Source of the DNA: Mesomycoplasma ovipneumoniae SC01
GTDB taxonomy: Bacteria > Bacillota_I > Bacilli_A > Mycoplasmatales > Metamycoplasmataceae
Direction: 5' to 3'
Assembly: GCF_000218525.1 (NCBI RefSeq)
Contig: NZ_AFHO01000001.1
Span: 1 to 55,713, forward strand
DNA length: 55,713 nt
The translations under genes and the position numbers were made by a program. Below the pieces are notes generated by a model. It saw nothing but the letters and a program-made list of their open reading frames with translations, had not been told where the DNA came from and searched no databases. Positions 29,929-40,849 of this stretch are shown here, piece after piece (positions within the stretch are counted from its first letter, which is position 1; every line of letters begins with the position of its first letter).

Positions 29929-31008
29929 ATGAAAATAATAAGTGATTATTTTAAATTTGAAAACTATAAAAACAAGGCAAAAGAGGAATTTTTTCCCAAA
30001 TTAGATGAAATTATCAAGAAAAAAAATTCAAGCTCACTTCAAAAAATTGCTGTATTACAAAAAGAGTCGAAAAAACTTATCATTATTTTTTCAATTTCAT
30101 TATTTTTAACTTTTATTATTATTCTTAGTATTTCCTTGGCCGAAGTTGCATATATTACCTTAATTTTTGCAATTATTCCGGGAATAATTGCTGTTTTGTC
30201 TGCTTTTTACTTTTGAATGAAAAAGAAGGAAATTTGATCAATCACAAATGAAATTTCAAAAGACGTCATAGTTAATTTTAGACCAGAAGATGCTTATAAA
30301 ACTGCCTTTTCAATTTTAGACAAAGGAATGGATTATTTAGGTTTTTATGACCAACTAAACAACAATTTTCTAATTTCAGGAAATGAAGTTAGAAATTTTA
30401 CTCCTGCAGGAACTATTGGCTCAGCAGATGCTTGAATTAGCGAAGTTAGACCTGTCAAACAATTATTAATTGATAAAAAATTCCTTGTTGCCTTTACAAA
30501 TGTCCACTGAGAATGAGAAGAAGAAATAGAAGACGAAGATGGAAAAGTTAAAACTGTGATAAGAGACAGTTATACTGGATTTTTAAAAATGGATACTTCG
30601 ATTTTAGGCGAAAAGGCATTTAATTTTAAAGTTTTAAAAGCAGGCAGCTGGCCTTTTCAAAAAGACAAAGTTAAACTTGAAAACCAATTATTTAACAAGG
30701 TTTTTAGGCCAGTATCAAATGATCAATTGAAAATCAGAAAAATCTATACACCGCTTGCAATGGAGCTTTCGCTAAAAAGATATTTTGACCGTAATGGTGT
30801 TAAAGTTTCGGATATTTCCATTCAATCTTTTCAAAATTCTATCTATTTTACTTACAGTTGCAACTGAAATTTTATGTATTTTAATTTTCCTAAATCAATA
30901 AAAAGCCCTGATCATTTTATTAGTCGAATTTTCAACGATTTTTTGACTGACACTTACAGTTTGTATTATCTTTTGTCTCTTATTTACGCTACTTTGTATT
31001 TAGAGTAG
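29929..31008 (+). CDS. DUF3137-like membrane protein, paralogue 3 (most diverged)
   Basis: 359 residues. The N-terminal 30 residues are nearly unchanged, the membrane helices (LIIIFSISLFLTFIIILSIS and AYITLIFAIIPGIIAVLS) are strongly diverged, and an acidic insertion EEEIEDEDGKVK occurs near residue 203. The C-terminal soluble domain is conserved. The pattern suggests diversifying change in the membrane and one loop region. Function unknown. Confidence 0.8.
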
Positions 31009-31029
31009 TTAAAAACATAATATTTTCAA

Positions 31030-31200
31030 AAAACCTTGTAATTTATAGAATTTTTTTAATTTTTTTAATTGATTTTTAATTGAAAATATCATTAAAAAAT
31101 CAATTAAGAAGGTTAAACAGACAAATTTTTTTCCGGTTTTCTAGTCAGGTTTATATTCAACCAAATTTTGAAAAAACACACTTAAAAAGCAAAATTATAA
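31030..31200 (+). repeat. Direct repeat flanking element copy 5, left copy
   Basis: It matches 31720-31885 at high identity (shared CATTAAAAA-TCAATTAA hairpin and TCTAGTCAGGTTTATATT). It contains an inverted repeat like those before the DUF3137-like genes, so it may be a relic of another family promoter. Confidence 0.65.
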
Positions 31201-31689
31201 AATATCTAAACACTGGCAAAAATCAATTTATGGATAAAATAACAAAAATCATAAAAAAACTACTATTTAAACTCAATGTAAATAGAAAACTCGTTTTTAT
31301 TAAATTGAGCCTAAAAAAAACATATGAAGTTTTGAAAGAACAATAATTAAAAGCCATAAATTTGTAGATATCTAAACGGTCAAATTTAAGGCATTCCATC
31401 ATATTTAAAAATATAATGGATAATTCGCACTGTTTGATTTTATTATGACAAAAAACATAATTAATTCCCCCTTAATTCTAAAATCCAAATTTATTAATTA
31501 TTCTTAAGGGAGATTCTTTATAGCATAATTTAATTTTAAACCAAGTTTTTTTTTTTTTTTTTTGAAAAGGTTAATTTTAAAATAATAAAAATTAAGATTT
31601 TAGACTAAAAAACCCGGATTTACAGGTATTTTTGCATATTTGTATTCACCAAAAAGTGAATTTTTGCCATCAAACTGGGAAACTCAAGA
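31200..31689 (-). repeat. Dispersed MITE-like element, copy 5 (left end missing)
   Basis: It has an 18-base poly-A tract (minus strand) and a degenerate -10 box. Its ATG frame runs 17 codons (MFFVIIKSNSANYPLYF). The right terminal repeat (CATCAAACTGGGAAACTCA) ends near 31689. The left terminus is absent. Confidence 0.7.
31268..31500 (-). ncRNA. Candidate structured small RNA carried by repeat copy 5
   Basis: Hairpin 1 is as in copy 1. Hairpin 2 carries one mismatch. The terminal stem (31272-31309) lacks a base pair through a deletion. It is probably a decaying copy. Confidence 0.3.
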
Positions 31690-31719
31690 AGAAAACTTTG
31701 ACTTTATAAGCAAAAAGTA

Positions 31720-31885
31720 AAAAACCTTGTAATTTACAGCATTTTTTCAATTTTTTTAATTGATTTTTAATTTAAAATATCATTAAAAATCAATTAAAAA
31801 GACTAAACAGACAAATTTTTTCCGCTTTTCTAGTCAGGTTTATATTTAGCAAATTTTTTAAAAAATCATACTTAAAAAGAACACA
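31720..31885 (+). repeat. Direct repeat flanking element copy 5, right copy
   Basis: Partner of 31030-31200. It lies 100-250 bases before efp and contains no gene. Confidence 0.65.
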
Positions 31886-31982
31886 AATTACTAAGCTTGT
31901 TTTTACTGTGTTTTTTGCTGTTTTAAATTTAACATACTTTATATTTTTAAATTTAATCACTTTCTAAAATGCAATTTTATGG

Positions 31983-31988
31983 TATAAT
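31983..31988 (+). promoter_or_regulatory. -10 box of the efp-tkt operon
   Basis: TATAAT, with TTAGGAGG at 32006-32012 before the efp ATG. Confidence 0.6.
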
Positions 31989-32019
31989 TGCTATTATTTC
32001 AAGTTTAGGAGGCGGTAAA

Positions 32020-32583
32020 ATGATTAATGTTAATGAATTTCGACCTGGAATCACCTTTGAATTTGAAGGTGAAATTTTTGTCGTAATTTCAGCTCAACAT
32101 TCAAAACAAGGTCGCGGACAAGCGAACGTAAAAGCAAAAGTTAAAAATCTTCGCTCAGGATCTACCACTATTAAGACATTTTCAGGTGGTGAAAGAGTTC
32201 AAAAAGCTCGTATTGACAAAATTACAATGGTTTTTCTTTATAATGAAGGTCAAAATAGTGTTTTGATGGATGATTCTACTTATGAGCAAATTAGTATTGA
32301 TAATGAAAAAATAGCCTGAGAACTCAATTTTTTATCTGAAGGTGTTAAGGTAAAATTACGTAAATTTAATGATGAAATTTTAGATATTGAACTTCCGCCA
32401 AAAATTGAATTAAAAGTTGCCTCAACATTTGATGCCGTAAAAGGAAATACGACAACAAATCCGACAAAAAGAGCAACATTAGAAACTGGTTTTGAAATTG
32501 ATGTTCCTTTATTTATTAAAGAAGACGAAATTATAGTTGTCTCAACTGAAGAAGGAAAATATGTTTCAAGAGGAGGACAATAA
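32020..32583 (+). CDS. efp: Translation elongation factor P
   Basis: 187-aa factor that binds between the ribosomal P and E sites and rescues ribosomes at polyproline. Three beta-barrel domains; the C-terminal signature runs from KGNTTTNPTKRATLETG to EGKYVSRGG. The ATG at 32020 is chosen over an upstream extension because it follows AGGAGG and matches the family N-terminus. The tip of the domain I loop reads SKQGRGQA, so Arg32 occupies the position of the commonly modified Lys. TGA near residue 101 is Trp. The tkt start is 1 base downstream of the stop. Confidence 0.95.
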
Positions 32584-32584
32584 A

Positions 32585-34504
32585 ATGACTAACAACACTA
32601 AAATAACTAACGCAGCAGAATTGGAAACAAAAGAAAAAGTTAAGAAATTCAACAAAAAGTTTAAATATCTTGAAGAATTAAGTGTAAATTCCTTAAGAAT
32701 TCACAGTAACGAAGCAATAAATAAGGCAAATTCTGGCCACCCTGGTGTTGCAATTAGTGCTTCAAAAATGGTTTATGCACTTTTTCGTGATCATATAAAT
32801 TTTGACATTAATGATCCTAACTGAATTAATCGCGACCGTTTTGTTTTGTCTGCAGGTCATGCATCTTCGCTTTATTATTCACTTTTATATAGTTTAGGCT
32901 TACTAAAAAAAGAAGATCTTGAGAATTTTCGGCAAAAAAATTCAAAAACGCCTGGACATCCAGAATACGGCCACACTGTTGGAATTGAAGCAACAACTGG
33001 TCCGCTTGGTCAAGGAATCGCAATGGCAGTTGGAATTGCCCTTGCTCAGTCGCATTTAAATGCAAAATTCAAAGAAATTAACCACTACACATATGTAATT
33101 TGCGGGGATGGCGACCTTCAGGAGGGAATTTCCTATGAGTCACTTTCACTAGCGGGACACTTAAAACTTAAAAATTTCATTGTTTTGTATGACTCAAATG
33201 ATATTCAACTTGACTCGCCAGTAAGCGTTGTTTTTAGCGAAAATATGAAACAACGAATTGAATCTCAAGGTTTATTTTACCAATTGGTTCCAAAAGATGA
33301 TGTAAAATTGATCTCCAGGGCAATTTCTAAGGCAAAAGCTTCCCGAAGACCAAGTTTTATTGAAATCAAAACTATTATTGGCCAAGGTTCAACTAAACAA
33401 AATACTACCGAAGTTCACGGTGCTCCACTAGGAAATGACATTGTTAATTTAAAGAAAAATCTTAAATGAAAACACAAAGAAGATTTTTATCTTGATCCAG
33501 AAATTAGCGCTCATTGGCAAAAAACACTTGTAAAAAGAACTCAAGCTAAAAAAGAAGCCTTTAAAATTTCTCCAGAACTTGAAGAATTTTTACAAAAAGG
33601 TCAAAATATTAATTTGGAAATTGATTTAGACCTTCCTAAAAACCAGGCAACCCGGGCAACATCAGCATTAGTTCTTGATTATATTTCCAAAAATGTTCCT
33701 TATTGAATCGGTGGATCAGCTGATTTATCAGTTTCAACAAAAGCAAAAGGTTCAGATGGTTATTTTAGTGACCAAAATTATCAAGGTCGAAACTTAATGT
33801 TTGGTGTCCGTGAATTTGCAATGAGTGCAATTGCAAACGGAGTTGCCCTTCATTCAGTTTTACGTCCTTTTGTTTCAACATTTTTTGTGTTTGCTGACTA
33901 TTTAAAGCCTGCTTTAAGACTCTCATCATTAATGAAATTGCCAGTAACTTACATTTTTACTCACGACTCACTAATGGTTGGCGAAGATGGACCGACCCAC
34001 CAGCCAATTGAACAACTTGCAATGCTTAGATCAGTTCCTAATTTTGCTGTCTATCGTCCTGGTGATGAAAATGAACTAAAAGGAGCTTACGAACTTGCTC
34101 TTGAAAGCAAAGATAAACCTTGTGCAATAATTTTAACTCGTCAAAATATCAAATCATTTGCTGAATCAAAAGATAATTTCAAACTTGGAGCCTACTTAGC
34201 TCAAAAAAGCAAATCAAAATGAGCAATTATTGCTACCGGTAGTGAATTAGGACTGGCAAAAGAAGTCGCTCAAGAATTAGACCTAAATTTAATATCCTTA
34301 TCAAATTGACAAAACACACCAATTTGAGATCCAAATTTTGCAATTTCACTTGAGTTAGCTTCTACTTTTGGCTGAAAAGCACATGCAAAATACAATTTTG
34401 GTCATGATACCTTTGGAATGTCAGCCCCAGCAGAACACATTCTTGATGAAATTGGTTTTCGAAGTAAGGATCTTGTTGAAAAAATTAAAAAAATTATTGC
34501 CTAA
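32585..34504 (+). CDS. tkt: Transketolase
   Basis: 639-aa thiamine-diphosphate enzyme of the non-oxidative pentose phosphate pathway. Substrate and cofactor motifs: NSGHPGVAIS, SAGHASSLYYSLLY, the ThDP motif GDGDLQEG with an Asn further on, TFFVFADYLKPALR, THDSLMVGEDGPTHQP, and FGHDTFGMSAPA near the C-terminus. The length is normal. The ATG at 32585 has AGAGGAGG upstream in the end of efp. Around ten TGA codons are Trp. Confidence 0.97.
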
Positions 34505-34530
34505 TTTTTTAAATTAGCATATTAATTTCA

Positions 34531-34552
34531 GACACATTCAAAAAGGTGTGTC
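34531..34552 (+). terminator. Weak hairpin after tkt
   Basis: GACACATT pairs with GGTGTGTC; no T-run follows, so termination is uncertain. Confidence 0.35.
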
Positions 34553-34555
34553 AAA

Positions 34556-34669
34556 ATGAAACAACACAAATTCACAGTTGAAGATAAAATTAAACACGTC
34601 AAAATTGCTGAATTTAAAGGGTTAAAAATCCAAATTTTGCATTTTGCAGAGGATTTTAGACAAGTTTAA
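34556..34669 (+). pseudogene. Short remnant resembling the N-terminus of an IS3-type transposase OrfA
   Basis: 37 codons (MKQHKFTVEDKIKHVKIAEF...). Lys/Glu-rich with a helix-turn-helix-like spacing as in OrfA of IS3/IS1221-type elements, but truncated by a stop and with no partner downstream. The similarity is by eye only. Confidence 0.3.
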
Positions 34670-34766
34670 ACATGTATATGACAATAATTTAATAAGAAAA
34701 TCAAAGTAAATGGTAAAAAGTTTACAAGTAACATTGATTTGATCAGCCTTTTTAATATAATTATAG

Positions 34767-34798
34767 TATAATTTTATTTAGCTACAAATTTAAGGAGG
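34767..34798 (+). promoter_or_regulatory. Promoter and RBS of the secreted-protein operon
   Basis: TATAAT at 34767-34772 and a strong AAGGAGG at 34792-34798 precede the ATG at 34805. Confidence 0.6.
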
Positions 34799-34804
34799 CT
34801 TTAA

Positions 34805-35710
34805 ATGCTTAAATTATCCAAATTTAAAATTATCCTTGGAATAACAACCTTTACAACAGTTGCTACTTTACCTTTTTTAATATTAAGTATTAATGAAAAA
34901 ACTGTCGAAAATCATAAAAATATATCTGACATAGCTTTCTCTAAAGCATTAAAATCCGAATCTCTGAATGTTATTTCAGCTTTAAAACAAAAAAATGCCG
35001 AGTCCTTTTCTTCCACTAACGAAAATAATGAAGAACAGATTAAGGATTTTTCAAAATTTGAAAAAGATTTTCAAGATTTTATCGATGAAGTTTCACAAAA
35101 CCCCAATTTGAACTTGGAAAAAATTGCTAAGGAAAAATTACTAAGAGGGGGTGTTACCGCCGATAATATAGAAAAAATATTTGCTTCAAAAAATTCAAAA
35201 AATGATAAAATTCAAAATCAAGATTTACTTGTTAAGCCTCAATCCTTTTCTTCTAAGAGCGCTCCCAATTTAAAAATGAAAGAATTTGCGGATAAACTTT
35301 GGGGTCAACACGTTCAGACTGCCGTGCTTGCTGCAGTAAATTATGGTCTTGCTGTGGGTTATGGATTAGCTTGAATGTTTCCATCTGCAATAGCTAGCAC
35401 TATTGCAGGCGGGATCTTAACATGGCTTTCAGTTGAATACAAAAACGCTTATAATTCTCTTGTGTATAACAAAAATTGAAATGCTATTAAAGAAACAAAC
35501 GTTCAATATGGTCTCAACCTTGTTTCCAGAGGATTGTCGTATGCTAATCTTACATCGCCGCTTTCAGAAATATTGGAACAAATAGGTAAATTAAGAAAAG
35601 CACAAGCAGCAGCAACTGCTAGTCTAAATGCGGTAAAATGGGTAAACCCCAAAATTATAATTGTATTATCTGCAATAGATTTTTTTCAAACAATTATTTC
35701 CTTAGGTTAA
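34805..35710 (+). CDS. Secreted or membrane-active protein of unknown family
   Basis: 301 residues. An N-terminal signal-type helix (about 8-28, without a lipobox) precedes a charged Ser/Asn/Lys-rich segment (30-155). A C-terminal half follows that is rich in Ala/Gly and amphipathic or hydrophobic helices: AVLAAVNYGLAVGYGLAW, FPSAIASTIAGGILTWL, AAATASLNAVKW and IIIVLSAIDFFQTI. Three TGA codons are Trp. The layout, an exported polar leader with a pore-like C-terminus, is reminiscent of class II-type bacteriocins or other membrane-active toxins, but I see no family signature. The next gene, a polytopic membrane protein, starts 8 bases after the stop, so the two are probably cotranslated partners. 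Confidence 0.75.
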
Positions 35711-35718
35711 TTAATAAG

Positions 35719-36642
35719 ATGAACTTTTGGTCAAGAGCTGAAAAATTTCTAAATCTTAAAATTCCAAAAAAATTTTCAATAATCCCGATTTTATCTAATC
35801 TTGTGTATTTTTGACTTTTTTATTATTTAGTTTTTCGGTTTAACCCTAACAAGCAAAAAAGGCATTATTTTTTTCTTATTTTACTTTACTTAATAAGCTA
35901 CCCCTTTCCTTTTTTTGTGCTTGTTTCAGTACTGAGTTTAAGTCATAATGGTGATTTTTTAAGATTTTTTTATTTGAAAATTTTTAACAAGTATTTTTTA
36001 GTACATTTGTTTGAAATAATTACTTACTTATTTTTTTATTTCCCATATTCATATGTTTGTAATTTTTTACAAAAAATATTCCGTTTTTATTTAACAAAAA
36101 AAGTAAAACAAAAATTAGGGCAACTAAATCCAGAAAATAAATTCGATTTTTTAACTAACTTTGATTATGATAAATATTATAAATTTGCATGTAAAAGAGA
36201 ACTTTATTCACGTTACTTTGAACCACAAAATTGATATAACCCTGATCAAAATGTTGAAAATATTATTAAGTCAATGAAGAATTATGGATGATACCGCGAA
36301 GGCTATGTAGCCAGATATTATTCTCATATAATCTTGCAAATTTTTTTGTTTAATTCTGAAAATTCAGAATTAAAAATCAATCAAAAAAACTGAAAATATT
36401 TTTTAATAATCTATTTCATTTTTACAACAGTACATTTCATATTTTCATGATACTCTATATGGCTGTTTTTTGGATACGTTGTTTGAAGCGAGTCAAATAT
36501 TGAGGATTTTTATAAAGAACTTTTTGAAAGTACTGTCGTTTTTGTTATGCCATTAATGTTTCTTGGGATGGGTTATGTTTTTATTCCTAGACTTTTTTAT
36601 TATCCAAAGACATGAGTAACATATTGGCTATTTGAAAGTTAA
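35719..36642 (+). CDS. Polytopic membrane protein, tandem family member A
   Basis: 307 residues with about five to six hydrophobic helices in two groups (24-110 and 225-300) separated by a conserved cytoplasmic-type domain (FRFYLTKKVKQKLGQLNPEN, then FDFLTNFDYDKYYKFA). Family unknown. It is 8 bases downstream of the secreted-protein gene, with no separate promoter. Members B and C follow in tandem; A and B are very similar throughout. Confidence 0.8.
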
Positions 36643-36754
36643 AAATTACTTTAATTAATTTCAAGCGGCTTAGAAAAGACAAATTATAAATAAATCAATA
36701 TAGTTTTTAGACTTTTTATATAAATTAGCGCTACTTTATTCAAGGAAATTTAAA

Positions 36755-37675
36755 ATGCATTTTTGATCAAGGGTTGAAAAATTTCTAAATCTTAAAATAC
36801 CAAAAAAATTTTCAATAATCCCGTTTTTGTCTAATCTTGTGTATTTTTGGCTTTTTTATTATTTAGTTTTTCGGTTGAACCCTAACAAGCAAAGAAGACA
36901 TTATTTTTTTCTTGTTTTACTTTGCCTAATAACTTACCCGTTTCCTTTTTTTGTGCTTGTTTCAGTACTGATTTTAAGTCATAATGTTGATTTTTTAAGA
37001 TTTTTTTATTTGAAAATTTTCAACACGTATTTTTTAGCGCATTTGTTTGAAATAATTACTTACTTAATTTTTTATTTCCCATATTCATATGTTTGTAGTT
37101 TTTTACAAAAAATGTTCCGTTTTTATTTAACAAAAAAAGTAAAACAAAAATTAGGCCAACTTAATCCAGAAAATAAATTCGATTTTTTAACTAACTTTGA
37201 TTATGATAAATATTATAAATTTGCGTGTCAGAGAAAACTTTATGATTATTATTTTGAGCAGACAAATTGATATAAACCTGATGAAAATGTTGAAAATATT
37301 ATTAAATCAATACACACTCATGACTGATTTCAAGGCTATGTAGCCAGATATTATTCTCATATAATCTTACAAGTTTTTTTGTTTAATTCTGAAAATTCAG
37401 AATTAAAAATCAATCAAAAAAAATGAAAATATTTTTTAATAATCTATTTTATTTTTACAACACTACATTTCATATTTTCATGAGTCTCTATATGAGTGTT
37501 TTTTGGCCATGCTCTTTGAAGCAAGTCAAATACTGAGGATCTTTATAAAGGGCTTTTTGAAAGTAATGCTATTTTTCTTATACCATTAATGTTTCTTGGG
37601 ATAGGTTATAGTCTTATTCCTAGACTTTTTTATTATCCAAAGACGTGAGTAACATATTGACTATTTGAAAGTTAA
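36755..37675 (+). CDS. Polytopic membrane protein, tandem family member B
   Basis: 306 residues, a near-copy of member A, including the final TWVTYWLFES. It differs mostly in the segment after FDYDKYYKFAC and in the last loop. AAGGAA precedes the ATG. The 112-base spacer before it is almost identical to that before member C, so the duplication unit is 1,033 bp. Confidence 0.8.
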
Positions 37676-37787
37676 AAATTACTTTAATTAATTTCAAGCG
37701 GCTTAGAAAAGACAAATTATAAATAAATCAATATAGTTTTTAGACTTTTTATATAAATTAGCACTACTTTATTCAAGGAAATTTAAA

Positions 37788-38702
37788 ATGCATTTTTGAT
37801 CAACAGTTGAAAAATTTCTAAATCTTAAAATACCAAAAAAATTTTCAAAAATGCCGTTTTTGACTAATGCTTTGTATTTTAGACTTTTCTCTTTTTTAGT
37901 TTTTAAATTTAATCATAATAAGCAAAAAAAGCATTATTTTTTACTTGCATTACTTTACTTAATAAGTTTTTCGCTACCTTTTTTTGTAGTTGTTTTAGCA
38001 TTAATTTTAAGCCCTAATATTGATTTTTTAAGAGCGCCATATCTTAAAATTTTTAATAATTATTTGATTACATTGGTTTTTGAAATAAGCACTTATTTAA
38101 TTTTTTATATTCCATATTCATATTTTTGTGGCTTTTTACAAAAAGTATTCCATTTTTATTTAGCAAAAAAAGTAAAACAAAAATTAGGTAGGTTAAACCC
38201 GGAAAATAAATTTGATTTTTTAACTGACCTTGATTATAATAAATATTATAATTTTGCTGTAGGGCGTGTAACTTACTTTAGATCTGGGGTAAGTAAAACT
38301 GATAAAAATGATCCTAACAAAATAATAAAAAATATTCTCGCAACATTTGAAGGTAGAGTTAACATATTTATTCCTGGTAGAATTTTTTCTAGATATTATG
38401 CTCAAATAGTTTTGCAAGTTTTTTTATTTAATAGTCAACACCAAACATTAAAAATTGATGAAAAATACTGAAAAGTTTTTCTTTTTATCTATTTTATATA
38501 CTTTGTTATTGATTATGGCTTACTTTTATTCATATTTTGATTAGGCGTTGAATTTTTTAGAGCCACTATAATAGTTGATCTAAAATTTAATAGATTTCTA
38601 TTGTTTGCTTCTTTCCCCCATATTGTTCAACTTGCTTTTTTTATAATTGTATATTCTATAAAACCTTTGGGCTATGATGCCATTTTTAAAAGTATGAGTT
38701 AA
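37788..38702 (+). CDS. Polytopic membrane protein, tandem family member C (diverged)
   Basis: 304 residues. The start (MHFW...KFLNLKIPKKFS) and the middle KKVKQKLG-LNPENKFDFLT block are shared with A and B, but the second half is replaced or strongly diverged: an insertion with VSKTDKNDPNKIIKN and a different final helix pair. A conserved head with a variable tail is typical of families under diversifying selection. It ends the array before a terminator. Confidence 0.78.
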
Positions 38703-38708
38703 TCATTT

Positions 38709-38749
38709 TAAAAACAAGGCAATAAAATAGCCTTTTTTTGTTATTTTTA
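38709..38749 (+). terminator. Terminator after the tandem membrane-protein array
   Basis: AAAACAAGGC pairs with GCCTTTTTTTGTT, followed by ATTTTT. Confidence 0.7.
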
Positions 38750-38854
38750 GTTTAGATCTATAATACTTAAAAATTCTTAAAAAATTAGCGACTTGATTAT
38801 TATTTATCAAACTTGTGATTTACTCTTGACAAATTTAGAAGGTTTTCTATTTTT

Positions 38855-39430
38855 CCCGAGTTTCCCAGTTTTATGAGATAATCTTAAAAAAATGTTTGGT
38901 TTTGGGGCTTTTTTGACTTTTTTGGCAAAAGTTAATTACCTATTTTAAAACACTGGTAAAAATCAATTTATGGATAAAACAACAAAAACCATAAAAAATA
39001 CAACTACTATTTAAACTCAATACAAATAGAAAACTCGTTTTTATTTACATCGAGCCTAAAAAAATATATGAAGTTTTGAAAGAACAATAATCAAAAGCCA
39101 TAAATTTGTAGATTTCTAAACGGTCAAATTTAAGGCATTCCATCATATCTAAAAATATAATGGATAATTCGCATTTTATGATTTTTTATGGCAAAAACAT
39201 AACTAATCCCCGCTTAATTCAATATCAAAATTTATTAATTATTCTTAAGTTAGATTTATTATAACATAATTTTTTCTTAGACCAAGCATTTTTTTTTTTT
39301 TTTTTTCAAAGGTCAATTTCAAAATAATAAAAATTAAGGTTATGTCGCCAAAAAAGACGGATTTACGGGCATTTTTGCGTATTCATACTCAATAAAAGTG
39401 AATTTTTGCAATCAAACTTGCAAACTCAGG
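38855..39430 (-). mobile_element. Dispersed MITE-like element, copy 6 (576 bp, both ends present)
   Basis: The left terminal repeat starts CCCGAGTTTCCCAG at 38855 and the right one ends CTTGCAAACTCAGG at 39430. Minus-strand content: poly-A of 18, TATAAT (rc of 39258-39263), RBS/ATG with a four-codon frame, and three hairpins. No clear target duplication was found at its ends. It adjoins the IS256-type element. Confidence 0.78.
39013..39251 (-). ncRNA. Candidate structured small RNA carried by repeat copy 6
   Basis: The terminal stem 39016-39054 contains three G-U pairs relative to copy 2. Hairpin 1 has one more G-U pair than copy 1. Confidence 0.4.
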
Positions 39431-39495
39431 ATTAGCAAAATGAATTTTATCTTGCAAAATAATTCTTGGACAATTCAAAAACAGTAAAAAATAAT

Positions 39496-39599
39496 CTAGA
39501 AATGCTAAAAAAGTTAAAAGAATAACCATAAATAATGTATAATAAATAAATTAATAATCGAATTTTCTCTATAATTATTTGATTTATCGAAAAAATTGG
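39496..39599 (+). repeat. About 100-bp direct repeat, left copy, with promoter
   Basis: It matches 40850-40950 (shared AGAAATGCTAAAAAAGTTAA and AATTTTCTCTATAATT blocks). It holds two TATAAT boxes (39538-39543 and 39570-39575) that can serve the transposase gene. Confidence 0.75.
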
Positions 39600-40835
39600 A
39601 ATATTAAATATTTTGTGTTTTAAGGTAAATCTGTTTTGATAAAATTTATCATAAGGGACTAAAATATGAAAAAAAAGCAAAAACAATTATCCCCATTTGA
39701 GTTAGAAATTAAAGAATTTGTTAAAAAATACGCTGATAATGAAAAATTCAAAAAAGAAGATTCTCGCAACAAAATTTCGGTTATATTTGAAACTTTTATT
39801 CAAGGGCTCTCAAAGGTGCAATCAAACCAACGTTTAGACTATGAAAAAAGTAACCAAAGCAAAAATTTAAGCGATATCGAAGAGCAAGTAATTTCACTTT
39901 TTGCATCAGGGATGTCATATGAAAAAATTGCTAACGCAATGAAAATTATCTATGAAAAAGAAGTAAGTATCGCTTGAATTTCTTCAGTTATTGACAAAAT
40001 ATTACCCGAAATTGAAAAGTGGAAATCGCAAAAAATTGAGAATTTCTATCCAATTTTGTACATTGATGGGATGTTTTTTGATGTTAAAGAAAACGGTGTT
40101 TTTGTCAAAAAATCACTTTATCTTATTCTTGCAATTGATTGGCAGGGCAATAAAAAAGCACTAGGATTTTGGATTAAAAATAGCGAATCAGCAAGTAATT
40201 GACTTGATGTTCTTAGCGAACTAAAAACTCGCGGGCTCGAAGATGTCCTTATAATTTCTTGCGATAATCTAAGCGGAATTAGTCAAACAATTGAAGCACT
40301 TTTCCCGCAAACAGATATTCAAAAATGTGTTGTTCAACAAGTTAGAAATTCGCTTTTAAAAGTTTCTTACAAGGACAAAAAAGACTTTGCCTCTGATATG
40401 AAAAGTATTTATCAAGCGATCAATCAAGAATTTGCAATGCAAAATCTTGATGAATTTGCGAAAAAATGAGGCCAAAAATATCCTTCAATTATCGAGTCTT
40501 GGTATGCAAATTTCGTTGAATTAACGACATTTTTTAAATATCCAGATGAATTAAGGCAATCAATTTATACGACAAATCCAATTAAATCAGTGATTAAATT
40601 AATTAGGCAAAATACAGAAACAAATGGCGAAATTCAAAGTGTTAATGACCTTTCAAAAATAACTTATTTAACGGTCCAAAACGTATCTAAAAAATGACAA
40701 AGACAGATAACAAATTGAGACATAATTAAAAAACAATTAGAAATTATTTTTCCTAATCGGTTAAATAATGTAAAATTAAATTAGATTTCTATTTGAAAAA
40801 TCCATAACAATCTAAAACACAAAATTATGAACACT
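39600..40835 (+). mobile_element. IS256-family insertion sequence
   Basis: About 1.2 kb. A perfect 13-bp inverted repeat, ATTTTGTGTTTTA at 39610-39622 and its reverse complement at 40813-40825, encloses the transposase gene. The exact ends are uncertain. It lies between the direct repeats 39496-39599 and 40850-40950, far longer than the 8-9 bp duplications usual for IS256 members. Confidence 0.7.
39666..40784 (+). CDS. IS256-family (Mutator-type) transposase
   Basis: 372 residues. A DDE-type core is visible as YIDGMFFDVKENG (first Asp), LEDVLIISCDNLSG (second Asp) and the Mutator signature KCVVQQVRNSLLKVSYKDKK. The final IYTTNPIKSVIKLIRQNTE block carries a downstream conserved region, in which the usual acidic residue of TTNAIE appears as Lys (NPIKS). 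Seven or so TGA codons are Trp. The frame is intact and slightly short for the family (usually about 390-400). The altered TTN-x-E position raises doubt about activity. Confidence 0.9.
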
Positions 40836-40849
40836 CGCTAAAAAGCAGA

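Noticed and set aside
31080..31346. 88-codon frame running from the left direct repeat into element copy 5
   Set aside because: It crosses the repeat boundary, is basic and low in complexity, and is not found in the other copies.
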